Shown here one piece after another: positions 51,629 to 60,176 of a stretch of 64,000 bases of DNA; position 1 is the stretch's first letter, and each line of letters begins with the position of its first letter. The stretch spans positions 124,001-188,000 of the forward strand of contig NZ_PJCA01000040.1 in NCBI RefSeq assembly GCF_002836355.1. The letters run 5' to 3'. Made by a program: the position numbers and the translations under genes. The notes beneath the pieces were generated by a model that was not told the DNA's origin, did no database searches, and saw nothing but the letters and a program-made list of their open reading frames with translations. Origin of the DNA: Moritella sp. Urea-trap-13 (lineage in GTDB: Bacteria > Pseudomonadota > Gammaproteobacteria > Enterobacterales > Moritellaceae).

Positions 51629-51699
51629 GTTATATCCATAATTATTGATTGGCTTGATGCTGTGATCGTGTTGTATTACGTTTGATTATACCCAAATCG

Positions 51700-52317
51700 T
51701 TACCCAAACAGCAATGTTCTTGATGGTGTGATTATTTCTTTAATCGGCATATCCCACGGCGCAATCGGTAAATTATCATGCTGTTGGCAGTCGTGGGCTA
51801 AACCCAGTACGTAGGGGGCTTGCTGATCGCGGCGTACAAACTGATGCTGAGAAAAAGTGCGATCGTAATATCCGCCGCCCATGCCCAAGCGATTACCGGC
51901 TAAATCAAATGCCACTAACGGGCTGCAGACTAAATCTAATTGCAGATACGGGATCACGTCAGTGACATTAAGTCGCGGTTCACTAATGCCGTATTTATTT
52001 TTAACTAGGGGGGTCGTCGCGGTGAGTCGGGTAAACAACAATTGCTTGTGACTAAACGGATGTAAAATAGGAATGTAGACTTGCTTGTCTTGCTGCCAAC
52101 ACCAGTCGATAACGGCTTGGGTATCGAGTTCGCCATCATTATGTAAATAAAGTGCAATATGCTGGGCGGATTGAATATGCGGGTGCTGACTGAATTGTAA
52201 AACCAGATCAAGACCGGCTTGTTGCTGCTGCTGGATTGAAAGCTGCTGGCGACGTTGGCGTATTTGTTGTCTTATTGCAGTTCGGGTAGTGGCTAGCGAT
52301 GGTATTAAGTCAGACAT
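51700..52317 (-). CDS. fau: 5-formyltetrahydrofolate cyclo-ligase
   Basis: Converts 5-formyl-THF to 5,10-methenyl-THF with ATP, salvaging an inhibitory folate. The ATG at 52317 with GGGA upstream gives 205 residues; TTG 52323 is in frame just before it. Motifs are an N-terminal basic RQQIRQRRQQLS, VCSPLVAFDLAGNRLGMGGGYYDRTF (about 133-158, the ATP/folate loop) and LGLAHDCQ. The gene lies right after the 6S RNA gene on the same strand, as ygfA does in E. coli, where the two are co-transcribed. Confidence 0.93.
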   Translation of the reverse strand: MSDLIPSLATTRTAIRQQIRQRRQQLSIQQQQQAGLDLVLQFSQHPHIQSAQHIALYLHNDGELDTQAVIDWCWQQDKQVYIPILHPFSHKQLLFTRLTATTPLVKNKYGISEPRLNVTDVIPYLQLDLVCSPLVAFDLAGNRLGMGGGYYDRTFSQHQFVRRDQQAPYVLGLAHDCQQHDNLPIAPWDMPIKEIITPSRTLLFG

Positions 52318-52373
52318 AAACAAGATCCCATACTCGTTAATTTCGGTAAGGGATTGATGTTAACACAAGAAGT

Positions 52374-52555
52374 GGGCCCCAGGGTGCGGCTACAAGGTTT
52401 AGTCCTGAACCAGAAGGTTCAGGTTGGCTATTCAAGCTGTTGCGTCAGGCTTCTCAGTACGAGCTGAGCTTGCACAATAGCAACAGGAATGAAAGCCTAT
52501 AAAGTGTGATTATCGGCTCAGGGACATAACCCGCATACCAATCACCCCAGGGTTA
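52374..52555 (-). ncRNA. ssrS: 6S RNA
   Basis: Binds the sigma-70 RNA polymerase as a promoter mimic in stationary phase. The closing stem is visible: minus-strand CCCTGGGGTG (52552-52543) pairs fully with CACCCTGGGG (52386-52377), two of the pairs being G-U. Conserved E. coli-like blocks are CCCTGAGCCGATAA on the 5' side and GAGAAGCCT on the 3' side. The length of about 180 nt matches E. coli (184). The place between zapA and fau is the classic one. A -10-like TATAAC overlaps the zapA stop codon. Exact ends are estimated to within a few bases. Confidence 0.93.
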
Positions 52556-52560
52556 TTTGG

Positions 52561-52881
52561 TTATACTGCAGATGGCTCTTTATCAATTTTATTATTGATT
52601 AGCGCGCGTTCAATGCTTTCTTGTAACAATTGAATACGATCATCTACGGTATTTGTATATTCTGTTGTTTTATGACGTTCTTTACGAAGCTCATGACAAA
52701 AATTTAACGCCGCCATTACAGCTAAATGCTCTAAATTTTTTATTTTGGTCTTCGCTTGTATCTCTTCTAACTTTTTATTAAGTACAGCAGCTGTTTGATG
52801 AAGTTCATCGACTTCTTCACTTGGACTACCGACTTTAAAGTGGCGACCCAATATTGCTATGTCAACCGCAGTTGTGCTCAT
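52561..52881 (-). CDS. zapA: Cell division protein ZapA
   Basis: Small protein that binds FtsZ and bundles its filaments at mid-cell. The 106 residues compare with 109 in E. coli. It starts STTAVDIAILGRHFKVGSPSEE, has the typical HLAVMAALNFCHELRKER (about 65-85) and a C-terminal coiled coil. It is followed by 6S RNA and fau on the same strand, and its last codons overlap the likely 6S promoter. Confidence 0.94.
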   Translation of the reverse strand: MSTTAVDIAILGRHFKVGSPSEEVDELHQTAAVLNKKLEEIQAKTKIKNLEHLAVMAALNFCHELRKERHKTTEYTNTVDDRIQLLQESIERALINNKIDKEPSAV

Positions 52882-53233
52882 GGCTATACTCTAAGTTATC
52901 TGGCTACAAGGGCTATATCAAGCACCTCGGCTGATACGTCTGAACTGACTATATCCCGCAATAGTGAGCATTGCAAGGGGTTATCTAATTGAAATTTTGA
53001 GTTGCGGATCGAGATTAATCAAGTTGCCCATAAATCCAACAGCTTAGTATTTATTTTAGCGGCTTGAATGGCTTAATCGGTATCAAACACAGGGATTTAC
53101 GGGAAAAAAAAGCCCTTGCCGTTAGCTATTTTACTCTAATTTACCAAGCAATTTGACCGCTATCACACCTTTATATAATAGTTATAAATAGTGCATAGCG
53201 GTATTAAATAATGTATCGCGGTCGATAAATATT
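52882..53233 (-). other. 352-base gap between zapA and the EamA gene
   Basis: Upstream region of zapA and downstream region of the transporter gene, both on the minus strand. A T run on the minus strand (53103-53110) follows only a weak stem, so a terminator here is doubtful. No gene or clear RNA is visible. In E. coli zapA and ygfB are direct divergent neighbours; here this gap is the left edge of a two-gene block that separates them. Confidence 0.5.
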
Positions 53234-54181
53234 TTAAGCGCCAGTGGTGCTTGTCGCTAGCACAGGTTTAACCAACACATTGTTGCTGTCTTGTTCTGTA
53301 CTGGCTTGCTGGGCGTTAGCTTGCGCAGCTAAGCGCTTGGTTTTCGCTTCTACTTTTGCTAGCCATAATAACGGTATGATAATAAAGGCAGTACCAATCG
53401 CCATACCAATATCTGGGATCTCATCAAACCAAATAAGCCCGACAACCACAGCGCCAATTAAACCGCTGTATTCGGCACTGGCAATTTTGCTGGCTTCACC
53501 TGAACGATAAGCCATAACACAAAAACCTGCATAGATAAGGATAAACAAGGTTGACCCTGCAGCCGTTAATAGTGGGGCAAAGTCCCACGGTTTACCTTCC
53601 CAAATAGTGAGTCCTAATGAGGCCGGCATACCGACTAAATTAGTTAATAATAGGGTTTGAAATACCGTTTGGTGCTTTGGCAGTTTACGGATCAATAAAT
53701 TATTCGCGGCTAAAGTAAACGCGACGACTAGCGCTGCCATTGCGGCCCAATCAATCTCGGTTGGACGCACGACAATTAATACCCCTACAAAGCCTAATAC
53801 ACCAGCGGTAATAGAAGGAATGGTGAGTTTTTCTTGGAACCACATCATCGCCATCGGCAACATGATTAAGGGTGCTGCATAGAAGATCGCATTCGCGGTA
53901 GCCAGTGGCATCGAATTGATGGAATAAACCATGAATATCGCGCCAAGTAGCCAAATGTGACCACGTACCGCATGCCATTTAAGGCCATTAACCAGACTTT
54001 CTCTGCTACTTTTCAAGCAAAATGGTAGCAGCAGCAATACCGCCGTCAGCTGTCGGAAAAATACAAATTGATAAACGGCTGCATCTTCCGATAATGTCTT
54101 AATTAAGGCATCAGAAAAAACGGCAATAACGTTACCAATAATTAGCAAGGTCATTGCTAAACCGACAGTCATTTTTGGCAT
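53234..54181 (-). CDS. EamA/DMT-family transporter
   Basis: Inner-membrane permease of the drug/metabolite type, 315 residues with ten predicted spans as two EamA repeats (about 5-140 and 150-280). Typical parts are FFRQLTAVLLLLPF, NAIFYAAPLIMLPMAMMWFQEKL and the second-repeat YSGLIGAVVVGLIWFDEIP. The C-terminal tail (about 285-315) is hydrophilic. Substrates of this family range from amino acids to nucleotides and cannot be predicted. AGGAG precedes the ATG. A LysR gene is divergent, 179 bases away, and probably regulates it. Confidence 0.87.
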   Translation of the reverse strand: MPKMTVGLAMTLLIIGNVIAVFSDALIKTLSEDAAVYQFVFFRQLTAVLLLLPFCLKSSRESLVNGLKWHAVRGHIWLLGAIFMVYSINSMPLATANAIFYAAPLIMLPMAMMWFQEKLTIPSITAGVLGFVGVLIVVRPTEIDWAAMAALVVAFTLAANNLLIRKLPKHQTVFQTLLLTNLVGMPASLGLTIWEGKPWDFAPLLTAAGSTLFILIYAGFCVMAYRSGEASKIASAEYSGLIGAVVVGLIWFDEIPDIGMAIGTAFIIIPLLWLAKVEAKTKRLAAQANAQQASTEQDSNNVLVKPVLATSTTGA

Positions 54182-54360
54182 GGTGTGCTCCTATACATAA
54201 ACTTAAAGCAATAAGTAGTAAGTAAAAAGTAAAAGTAACCTAAAAAGTAACAACACAAGGCTGGGACGTTGAAAGGGCAAAGTGTGATGTGAGTAGCATA
54301 TTCGAAAAGCTATGATGAAGTATAATGATAAATATATTTTTAGTATGAGCTGAGCTAATA

Positions 54361-55329
54361 GTGAAACTGCCTCCGTTACGCGCCTTGCAATGTTTTGAAG
54401 CGGTTGCCCGTTTTAACAGCTTTTCCAAAGCGGCCGATCAACTGCATATTACCCAAAGTGCAGTGAGTCATCAGGTACGTCAGTTAGAAGAGTATCTGGG
54501 TGAATCGATGTTTAACCGTAAAGGCCGCACCTTGTCGCTTACCGATATGGGCGAGCGCTATTACGAAGAAGTCAGCCAATCATTGGCCAATATATCTAAT
54601 GCCAGCCAGCAGATCCGCGAGGGTAAATCGGGTAAGATCCGTTTAGCCTTATACAGCTCATTAGCGGTGAAATGGTTGATCCCACGATTAGATCATTTAC
54701 GTCAGCAACATCCGGAAATTGAGCTGTCATTAAACATGGTGGCCGATGAACCTGATTGCAGTGATCAAGTCGCTGATTGTTTTATTACCGTGTACCCGCC
54801 GAAACGCAATTTTGTCAGTCAGCTGTTATATGCGGAGCGTTTATATCCGGTGTGTGGCAAAAAGATCTGGCAGCAGATCCAAGATAAACCACTGCCTGAA
54901 GCATTGTGGCAATATCCGTTATTATCGGTGCAGTCAGTGTTTCCCGACAGCGCCTTGGGTGAAGATTGGATCCGTTGGTGTGAGTTAGGTGGGTTCACCC
55001 TGCCGAAAACAGTGAAGATGAACTATTTTAGTCATATGCTTATGGCGGCAGAAGCGGCGCGCTATGAACAGGGCATCACCTTGGTAAATCATTATTTAAT
55101 GAACGATCAAGACCGCCAACATAACTTTGTGCGTATTCCGATGCACGAGATCTTAACCGGTGATAGCTTTTATTTCGTCTATAAAAAATCTCGCGCCAAG
55201 CAAACCGATATCGTCAAGCTAGGGCGCTGGTTAAAGCAGCAATGTTATGACCAAGACCAGAACAGTTACGAGCAAGAACCACAAGCCGGTAGTAGGGTAC
55301 AAGGCAAGGCGGCATTAGCCAGCGATTAA
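54361..55329 (+). CDS. LysR-family regulator of the GcvA type
   Basis: 322 residues from a GTG start. The N-terminal winged HTH (about 4-62) reads LPPLRALQCFEAVARFNSFS...AADQLHITQSAVSHQVRQLEE in parts, close to GcvA and related regulators. The effector-binding half follows (about 90-295). The last 25 residues are Gln/Glu-rich. It is divergent from the EamA transporter, the likely target. gcvTHP lies 5 kb downstream, so a role in glycine control is conceivable, but true GcvA identity is unproven. Confidence 0.87.
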   Translation: MKLPPLRALQCFEAVARFNSFSKAADQLHITQSAVSHQVRQLEEYLGESMFNRKGRTLSLTDMGERYYEEVSQSLANISNASQQIREGKSGKIRLALYSSLAVKWLIPRLDHLRQQHPEIELSLNMVADEPDCSDQVADCFITVYPPKRNFVSQLLYAERLYPVCGKKIWQQIQDKPLPEALWQYPLLSVQSVFPDSALGEDWIRWCELGGFTLPKTVKMNYFSHMLMAAEAARYEQGITLVNHYLMNDQDRQHNFVRIPMHEILTGDSFYFVYKKSRAKQTDIVKLGRWLKQQCYDQDQNSYEQEPQAGSRVQGKAALASD

Positions 55330-55427
55330 GGTCTGTGCAAAATATGTGGCTATGGTCTTGATCTGGGCTAAATGCTAATATAGTCGCCATTATTCTAAAT
55401 ACATTAATCTATTGGTAAGGTCCTCAC

Positions 55428-56000
55428 ATGGATAAAGTTAAACTTCCTCTTTTTGCTGACGTAAATGAGCAGCTACAACAAAGTGATTTATTAGTGAACC
55501 CTGCTGATGTGCACGGTGTGATCTGTGGTCTATTATGTGGCGGCGTTAAGCTAGACAGCAAAGCTTGGTTAGAACCGTTTGATCAACTGATCAACGAAGG
55601 TCTTGGTATTCCAGATTCACTTGACGCGATATTAGCTGACGTTTATAGCGGTAGTGAAGCGGCGTTAAAAGACATGACATTAGGTTTCGAACTGTTGCTA
55701 CCAGATATGGACCAGCCGTTAGAGCTCCGTATGGAAGCATTAGCTGAATGGGTTCAAGGTTTCCTTGGCGGTTTTGGTATGGTGCACTCGGTAACAACCG
55801 TTGCCAGCGATGATGTGAAAGAACTGATTGCTGATTTTGCCAGTATTTCGCAAATGGACATTGAGACTGACGACGACAGTAATGAAGCAGAAGAATCGTT
55901 CTACGAGATCGTTGAATACGTGCGTATGGGTGCGACTTATTGCTTTAATGAATTAGGCGACGGTGGCGGTGAAGCGCAAGCAATGCCAATCCTGCACTAA
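55428..56000 (+). CDS. ygfB: UPF0149 family protein YgfB
   Basis: 190 acidic residues of the YecA/YgfB family, all-helical. Family features are VHGVICGLLCGGV (about 28-40), EWVQGFLGGFG (about 106-116) and the C-terminal EYVRMGATYCFNEL. In Pseudomonas a relative modulates transcription antitermination; the role here is not established. TAAGG lies before the ATG. In E. coli it heads ygfB-pepP-ubiH-ubiI; here pepP is absent and a Sel1-repeat gene takes its place. Confidence 0.92.
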   Translation: MDKVKLPLFADVNEQLQQSDLLVNPADVHGVICGLLCGGVKLDSKAWLEPFDQLINEGLGIPDSLDAILADVYSGSEAALKDMTLGFELLLPDMDQPLELRMEALAEWVQGFLGGFGMVHSVTTVASDDVKELIADFASISQMDIETDDDSNEAEESFYEIVEYVRMGATYCFNELGDGGGEAQAMPILH

Positions 56001-56198
56001 TTCTGCGACGACATTCTTTTATCTTTGATACGAGACAATCTTTACATTAGTTTGATAAAAGATGATTTATCGCAAGCGCAACATAACGCTAGCTCGCTAT
56101 GATTATGTTGCGCATATTAACGCTTACTTAAACGGATACTTATCGACGTAATAACCGCGATGAGGTTAGGTAAATGTAATACGGACAAGGAGTGTTTT

Positions 56199-56966
56199 AT
56201 GTCTTTAATAAACAAATTAACGGCGAAGTTGAGTAGTAAATCCAACGCCTCTGCAGCAGCTATCGTGTGGCCAGAAACGGCTTTTAGTCGCGAACAGCAT
56301 GCAGTGCGTAATACTCAGTTTAGTCAGACTTACCATGCTTATACTAATCCACAACAAGCCTTTGAATTTTGTCGCGCACAAGCCGATGAAGGCGTGGTGA
56401 TGGCGTTATATTTATTAGCGCTGCAGTATGAACAAGGTGATGGTCAGCAAACTTATTTAAGCCAAGCGCTGAGTTGTTATCAACGCGCTGGCGATTGTGG
56501 CCACCCAGAGTCATTATTTAATCTGGCGTTATTACAATTACAGGGCCAGTTGGGTAAACCCAATGCGGTATTGGCGTTTAGCTATTTTGAGCAAGCGGCC
56601 AAGCACGGGCTAGTACAGGCGCAGTATAATCTCGCCAGTATGTTGGATCAGGGCTCGGGCTGTTTTCAAGATCAAACCGCTGCTTTTGACTGGTACAACA
56701 AAGCCGCCGAGCAAGGTTATACCCAAGCATGGCAAAACATTGCGGTGATGTATTACCGTGGTGAAGGCGTTGAAGCCGATAAATTAAAGGCGTACGCGTG
56801 GACATTATTAGCGGCAAAGGCCGGTGTCGACGAGGCTATCGCCGCAGAACCAGAGATGACACAAGCGTTAAACTCGACCGAGATCTTGGTGGGTAAAGCG
56901 CAGTTTGATCACTTACAACAAGGCTTTTTAGCTTATTTACCAATAGAAACCCGATTTGAAGGTTAA
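56199..56966 (+). CDS. Sel1-repeat (TPR-like) protein
   Basis: 255 residues from ATG 56199, chosen because AAGGAG lies 7 bases before it; the frame is open back to 56160. Four Sel1-like repeats run from about residue 60 to 215: GVVMALYLLALQYEQGDG, HPESLFNLALLQLQG, LVQAQYNLASMLDQGSG and YTQAWQNIAVMYYRGEGV. Such solenoids bind other proteins. No signal peptide is seen, so it is probably cytoplasmic. It sits in the place of pepP between ygfB and ubiH, but its partner is unknown. Confidence 0.85.
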   Translation: MSLINKLTAKLSSKSNASAAAIVWPETAFSREQHAVRNTQFSQTYHAYTNPQQAFEFCRAQADEGVVMALYLLALQYEQGDGQQTYLSQALSCYQRAGDCGHPESLFNLALLQLQGQLGKPNAVLAFSYFEQAAKHGLVQAQYNLASMLDQGSGCFQDQTAAFDWYNKAAEQGYTQAWQNIAVMYYRGEGVEADKLKAYAWTLLAAKAGVDEAIAAEPEMTQALNSTEILVGKAQFDHLQQGFLAYLPIETRFEG

Positions 56967-57012
56967 TGATCTAGTTAGCACATAGTGTTTAAAGACACCA
57001 CCACGCCATAAA

Positions 57013-57050
57013 CCCATCCATGGGGGCTTGGGGCTGGCATCCTTGCCAGC
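57013..57050. other. Two adjacent hairpins before ubiH
   Basis: CCCAT-CC-ATGGG (57013-57024) and GCTGGCA-TCCT-TGCCAGC (57033-57050), then a pyrimidine-rich GGCTTTCTTT. It resembles a terminator for the Sel1 gene or a small dispersed repeat. The GC-rich composition differs from the surrounding gap. Confidence 0.5.
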
Positions 57051-57189
57051 AACAGGTGGCTTTCTTTAATCACTATGTGAGGTATTCAGCGTCGTTTAAT
57101 TAATGATGCTCAGTAGGTTTTATTGTTCGGGTTTGTTGGCTTTGTTATAGTGTCATCGTTTTTAATTTCAATAACTTGTTAGGATCGAA

Positions 57190-58395
57190 ATGTCAGTGGT
57201 TGAATATGATATTGCAATTGTGGGTGCCGGCATGGTCGGGGCTACACTTGCGCACGCGATAAGCCAAATACAGCACCAAGATGGTCGTCAATTATCGATA
57301 GCGTTAATTGATGCCAATCCGCCAACCACCAGTAACCATCCTGGTTTTGATGCGCGGGTGATTGCATTATCTTATGGTTCCCAACAGATCTTAACCCAGT
57401 TTAAGTTGTGGGATAAGATCGCGCCGACAGCCACGGCGATCAAACATATTCATGTATCCGATCGTGGTCATTGGGGTTTTACCCGTCTTGATCACAGCGA
57501 ATACAATTTACCTGCATTAGGGCAAGTGATCGAACTGCAAACCGCAGGGCATATATTCCAACAAGATCTAGCAGCGACGCGTAATATCAATTGGTATTGC
57601 CCAAATCAGTTAGTCAGTTTAGATCGCCAGATCAACCATACCGATCTTACCCTTGATGACGGTCAGCAACTGCGCTGTAAATTATTAATCGGTGCAGATG
57701 GTAACAACTCAATGGTACGCCAGTTAACCAACGTGCCTATTGAAGTGACCGATTTTGAACAAACTGCGATCATTGCCAATGTCACCACCAGTAAGTTGCA
57801 CGAAGGCAAAGCTTTTGAGCGCTTTACTGATACCGGTCCATTAGCTTTATTGCCAATGAAAGATCAACGCAGCTCGTTAGTTTGGTCAGTGCGTAGCGAT
57901 GAAGTCGACGCGATCATGGCATTGAGTGATGAAGCATTTTTAGCGCGTTTACAGCTGCGTTTTGGCTATCGTTTAGGTACGTTTACCAAAACCGGTCAGC
58001 GTTTTTCATACCCGCTACTATTAACAGAGGCGTTAGAGCCAACTCAACATCGTAGTGTTGTGATTGGTAATGCCGCGCATGCGCTGCACCCGATTGCGGG
58101 TCAAGGTTATAACCTGGGCTTACGTGATGTGGCGGTATTGCATCATCAAATTGAACAAGCTTTTTTAAACGACCAAGATGTCGGTGCTCAAGCCGTCACC
58201 AAAGGTTACTGGCACAAGCGTCAAGGCGATCATCAAAAAACCATTTGGATGACGACCTCATTAGCGACCTTGTTTGCTAATAACTATGCGCCGCTGGTGG
58301 CCGGTCGTAATTTAGCCCTACACACCATGGGTTACAAACCAGAATATAAACGCGCACTCGCACGTCAAGCACTGGGTGCGTTCAAGTTATTTTAA
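57190..58395 (+). CDS. ubiH: 2-octaprenyl-6-methoxyphenol hydroxylase UbiH
   Basis: FAD monooxygenase of ubiquinone synthesis. The 401 residues (E. coli 392) hold the FAD motif IAIVGAGMVGATLAHAI (about 8-24), the GADGNNSMVRQL NAD(P)H/FAD motif (about 162-173) and the second FAD site GNAAHALHPIAGQGYNLGLRD (about 296-316). AGGA precedes the ATG. The paralogue ubiI follows 54 bases later on the same strand, so they form one operon. Assignment of UbiH versus UbiI is by order and the E. coli-like C-terminus. Confidence 0.93.
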   Translation: MSVVEYDIAIVGAGMVGATLAHAISQIQHQDGRQLSIALIDANPPTTSNHPGFDARVIALSYGSQQILTQFKLWDKIAPTATAIKHIHVSDRGHWGFTRLDHSEYNLPALGQVIELQTAGHIFQQDLAATRNINWYCPNQLVSLDRQINHTDLTLDDGQQLRCKLLIGADGNNSMVRQLTNVPIEVTDFEQTAIIANVTTSKLHEGKAFERFTDTGPLALLPMKDQRSSLVWSVRSDEVDAIMALSDEAFLARLQLRFGYRLGTFTKTGQRFSYPLLLTEALEPTQHRSVVIGNAAHALHPIAGQGYNLGLRDVAVLHHQIEQAFLNDQDVGAQAVTKGYWHKRQGDHQKTIWMTTSLATLFANNYAPLVAGRNLALHTMGYKPEYKRALARQALGAFKLF

Positions 58396-58449
58396 GCTGC
58401 GTTAGCTATTTAACTGTTTAAAACATTAAAAGTAGAATTAGGATGTTAT

Positions 58450-59667
58450 ATGCAATCTTATGATATTGCGGTTGTTGGCGGTGGCATGGTTGGCCTTGCT
58501 TTTGCTGCAGCGTTAAAGGGAACCACCCTTAAGATCGTGGTTATCGAAGGTAATGAACTGGATCGCGAATTAGGTGAATCACCAGAATTACGCGTTAGCG
58601 CACTGAGTCGTGCCAGCCAAAACATATTACAAAATTTAGATGCGTGGTCAGGTATCGAAAGCCGCCGCCATCAAGCGTACAACGCCATGCAAGTTTGGGA
58701 TCGTGATGGTTTCGGCCATATCGACTTTGACGGCGATGCGCTAATGACAGATACCTTAGGTCATTTAGTTGAAAACAAAGTGATCCAATTAGCGCTGTTA
58801 GAACAAATAGAAAAAGCCAGCAACATTACCTTATTAACCGGTACTCGCATTAGTAAATTAACCCGTGGCGATGATGCGGCTTGGTTAACCTTAGAAGATC
58901 AAGAACCTGTGTATGCGAAGTTAATTGTTGGCGCTGATGGTGCTAATTCATGGACGCGTGCACAAGTGAATATTCCGCTGACCACATGGGATTATAATCA
59001 CCATGCGATCGTCGCGAATATTCGCACCGTTGAACCGCATCAGTCTTGCGCGCGTCAGATCTTTAATCCAGAAGGGCCCTTAGCGTTTTTACCCTTATGG
59101 CAACCGGATCTGTGTTCAATTGTATGGTCGTTACCACCAGAGCGTGCGACTGAATTGTTAGCCATGGATGAAAGCGAGTTTAACAAACAATTGACCGTGG
59201 CCTTTGATGGTCGTTTAGGTCTGTGTAGTGTTGAAGGTCAACGTCAGGCATTCCCGCTTAAAATGCGTTATGCCCGTAGCTTTGCTAGCGACCGCGTGGC
59301 ATTAATTGGCGATGCAGCACACACCATACATCCATTAGCAGGGCAGGGTGTTAACCTAGGTTTGTTAGATGCGGCGAGTTTGGCGCAATGTGTATTAGAA
59401 AATCACCTAGCGAATAAAGACATCGGCAGCCATGCACACTTGCGAAAATTTGAGCGCTGGCGTAAAGCCGAAGCGGCGGTGATGATCTCGAGTATGGAAG
59501 GTTTAAAACGGTTATTTAGTGGCGATCATCCGGCGAAACGCATTTTCCGCGATATAGGTTTAACCTTATCGAATACATTACCTGGGCTAAAGCTAAGCTT
59601 TATTAAACGGGCGATGGGCTTGGATGGTGAGTTACCTGATCTTGCTAAATCAGACTACAAGCGTTAA
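58450..59667 (+). CDS. ubiI: Ubiquinone hydroxylase UbiI (VisC)
   Basis: FAD-dependent C5-hydroxylase of ubiquinone synthesis. The 405 residues compare with 400 in E. coli. Motifs are IAVVGGGMVGLAFAAAL (about 5-21), VGADGANSWTRAQ (about 160-172) and GDAAHTIHPLAGQGVNLGLLD (about 287-307). AGGA lies before the ATG. It is second in the ubiH-ubiI operon and precedes gcvTHP as in enteric bacteria. A 15-base direct repeat covers its stop codon. Confidence 0.93.
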   Translation: MQSYDIAVVGGGMVGLAFAAALKGTTLKIVVIEGNELDRELGESPELRVSALSRASQNILQNLDAWSGIESRRHQAYNAMQVWDRDGFGHIDFDGDALMTDTLGHLVENKVIQLALLEQIEKASNITLLTGTRISKLTRGDDAAWLTLEDQEPVYAKLIVGADGANSWTRAQVNIPLTTWDYNHHAIVANIRTVEPHQSCARQIFNPEGPLAFLPLWQPDLCSIVWSLPPERATELLAMDESEFNKQLTVAFDGRLGLCSVEGQRQAFPLKMRYARSFASDRVALIGDAAHTIHPLAGQGVNLGLLDAASLAQCVLENHLANKDIGSHAHLRKFERWRKAEAAVMISSMEGLKRLFSGDHPAKRIFRDIGLTLSNTLPGLKLSFIKRAMGLDGELPDLAKSDYKR

Positions 59668-59695
59668 CCTGATCTCGATTAGCGTTAACCTGATC
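59660..59695 (+). repeat. Direct repeat across the ubiI stop codon
   Basis: AGCGTTAACCTGATC occurs at 59660-59674 and again at 59681-59695, a period of 21 bases. The first copy includes the last codon and the TAA stop of ubiI. Confidence 0.85.
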
Positions 59696-59754
59696 ACAGG
59701 GAATTGTTAATATAGTGTAATTAATCCACCCCTATAATTGCACAAATAATGAGA

Positions 59755-59789
59755 ATAACTAATGTAAACACCCCGTTTGCATTAGTTAT
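59755..59789. other. 15-bp inverted repeat upstream of gcvT
   Basis: ATAACTAATG-T-AAAC and GTTT-G-CATTAGTTAT form a 15-pair stem (one T-G) with loop ACCCC. There is no T run on either side, so it is not a typical terminator. It could be an operator, an RNA element or the trace of a small mobile repeat. Confidence 0.75.
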
Positions 59790-60076
59790 ATTAATGAATA
59801 AGGTGGCTGTTTTTAGCATGTTACTAGCTTAATAATTGCCAATATCGCTAATACTTAGTAAATTCAGCTGCCTATTCTAGTTTTTTTGTGATCTACAACG
59901 TCATTATCCCCCTCGAATAACGTTTTTAACTTTTTAAGTGTTAGCCTTATCTGCATTATTATTTTGTTAACCATTAGATTTTCTATTCCTTAAATAATTT
60001 TTAACGGATGCTATCTAGGGGTATAATAAAATCATTGTCGTGTAATAGGCTTTACATGAAAGCGTTAAATAAAAGT

Positions 60077-60112
60077 TTTATATAACACTTTATATAACAC
60101 TTTATACAACAC
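60077..60112 (+). repeat. 12-bp tandem array before gcvT
   Basis: TTTATATAACAC twice and TTTATACAACAC once, directly adjacent, ending 65 bases before the gcvT start. Confidence 0.85.
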
Positions 60113-60176
60113 AAGAAAGCAATTTTACTTGATCCCAAAGTCTTGATTAATAACTGTCAATTAAAGGAATTATAGA

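Larger units (their letters stand above)
59668..60176 (+). other. 509-base gap before gcvT
   Basis: Holds a direct repeat (59660-59695), a near-perfect long inverted repeat (59755-59789) and a 12-bp tandem array (60077-60112). The rest is AT-rich. I searched for the conserved core of a glycine riboswitch and did not recognise one, although relatives often carry it before gcvT. No gene is visible. Confidence 0.6.

Noticed and set aside
50972-52323. rpiA-fau as one operon driven from zapA
   Set aside because: All lie on the same strand, but the 71-base gap and lack of visible promoter or terminator evidence do not allow the claim; only ssrS-fau linkage is supported by known gene order.
59668-60176. 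Glycine riboswitch before gcvT
   Set aside because: Many relatives have one, but I could not find the conserved core or paired aptamer layout; the gap is AT-rich with repeats. A covariance search would settle it.
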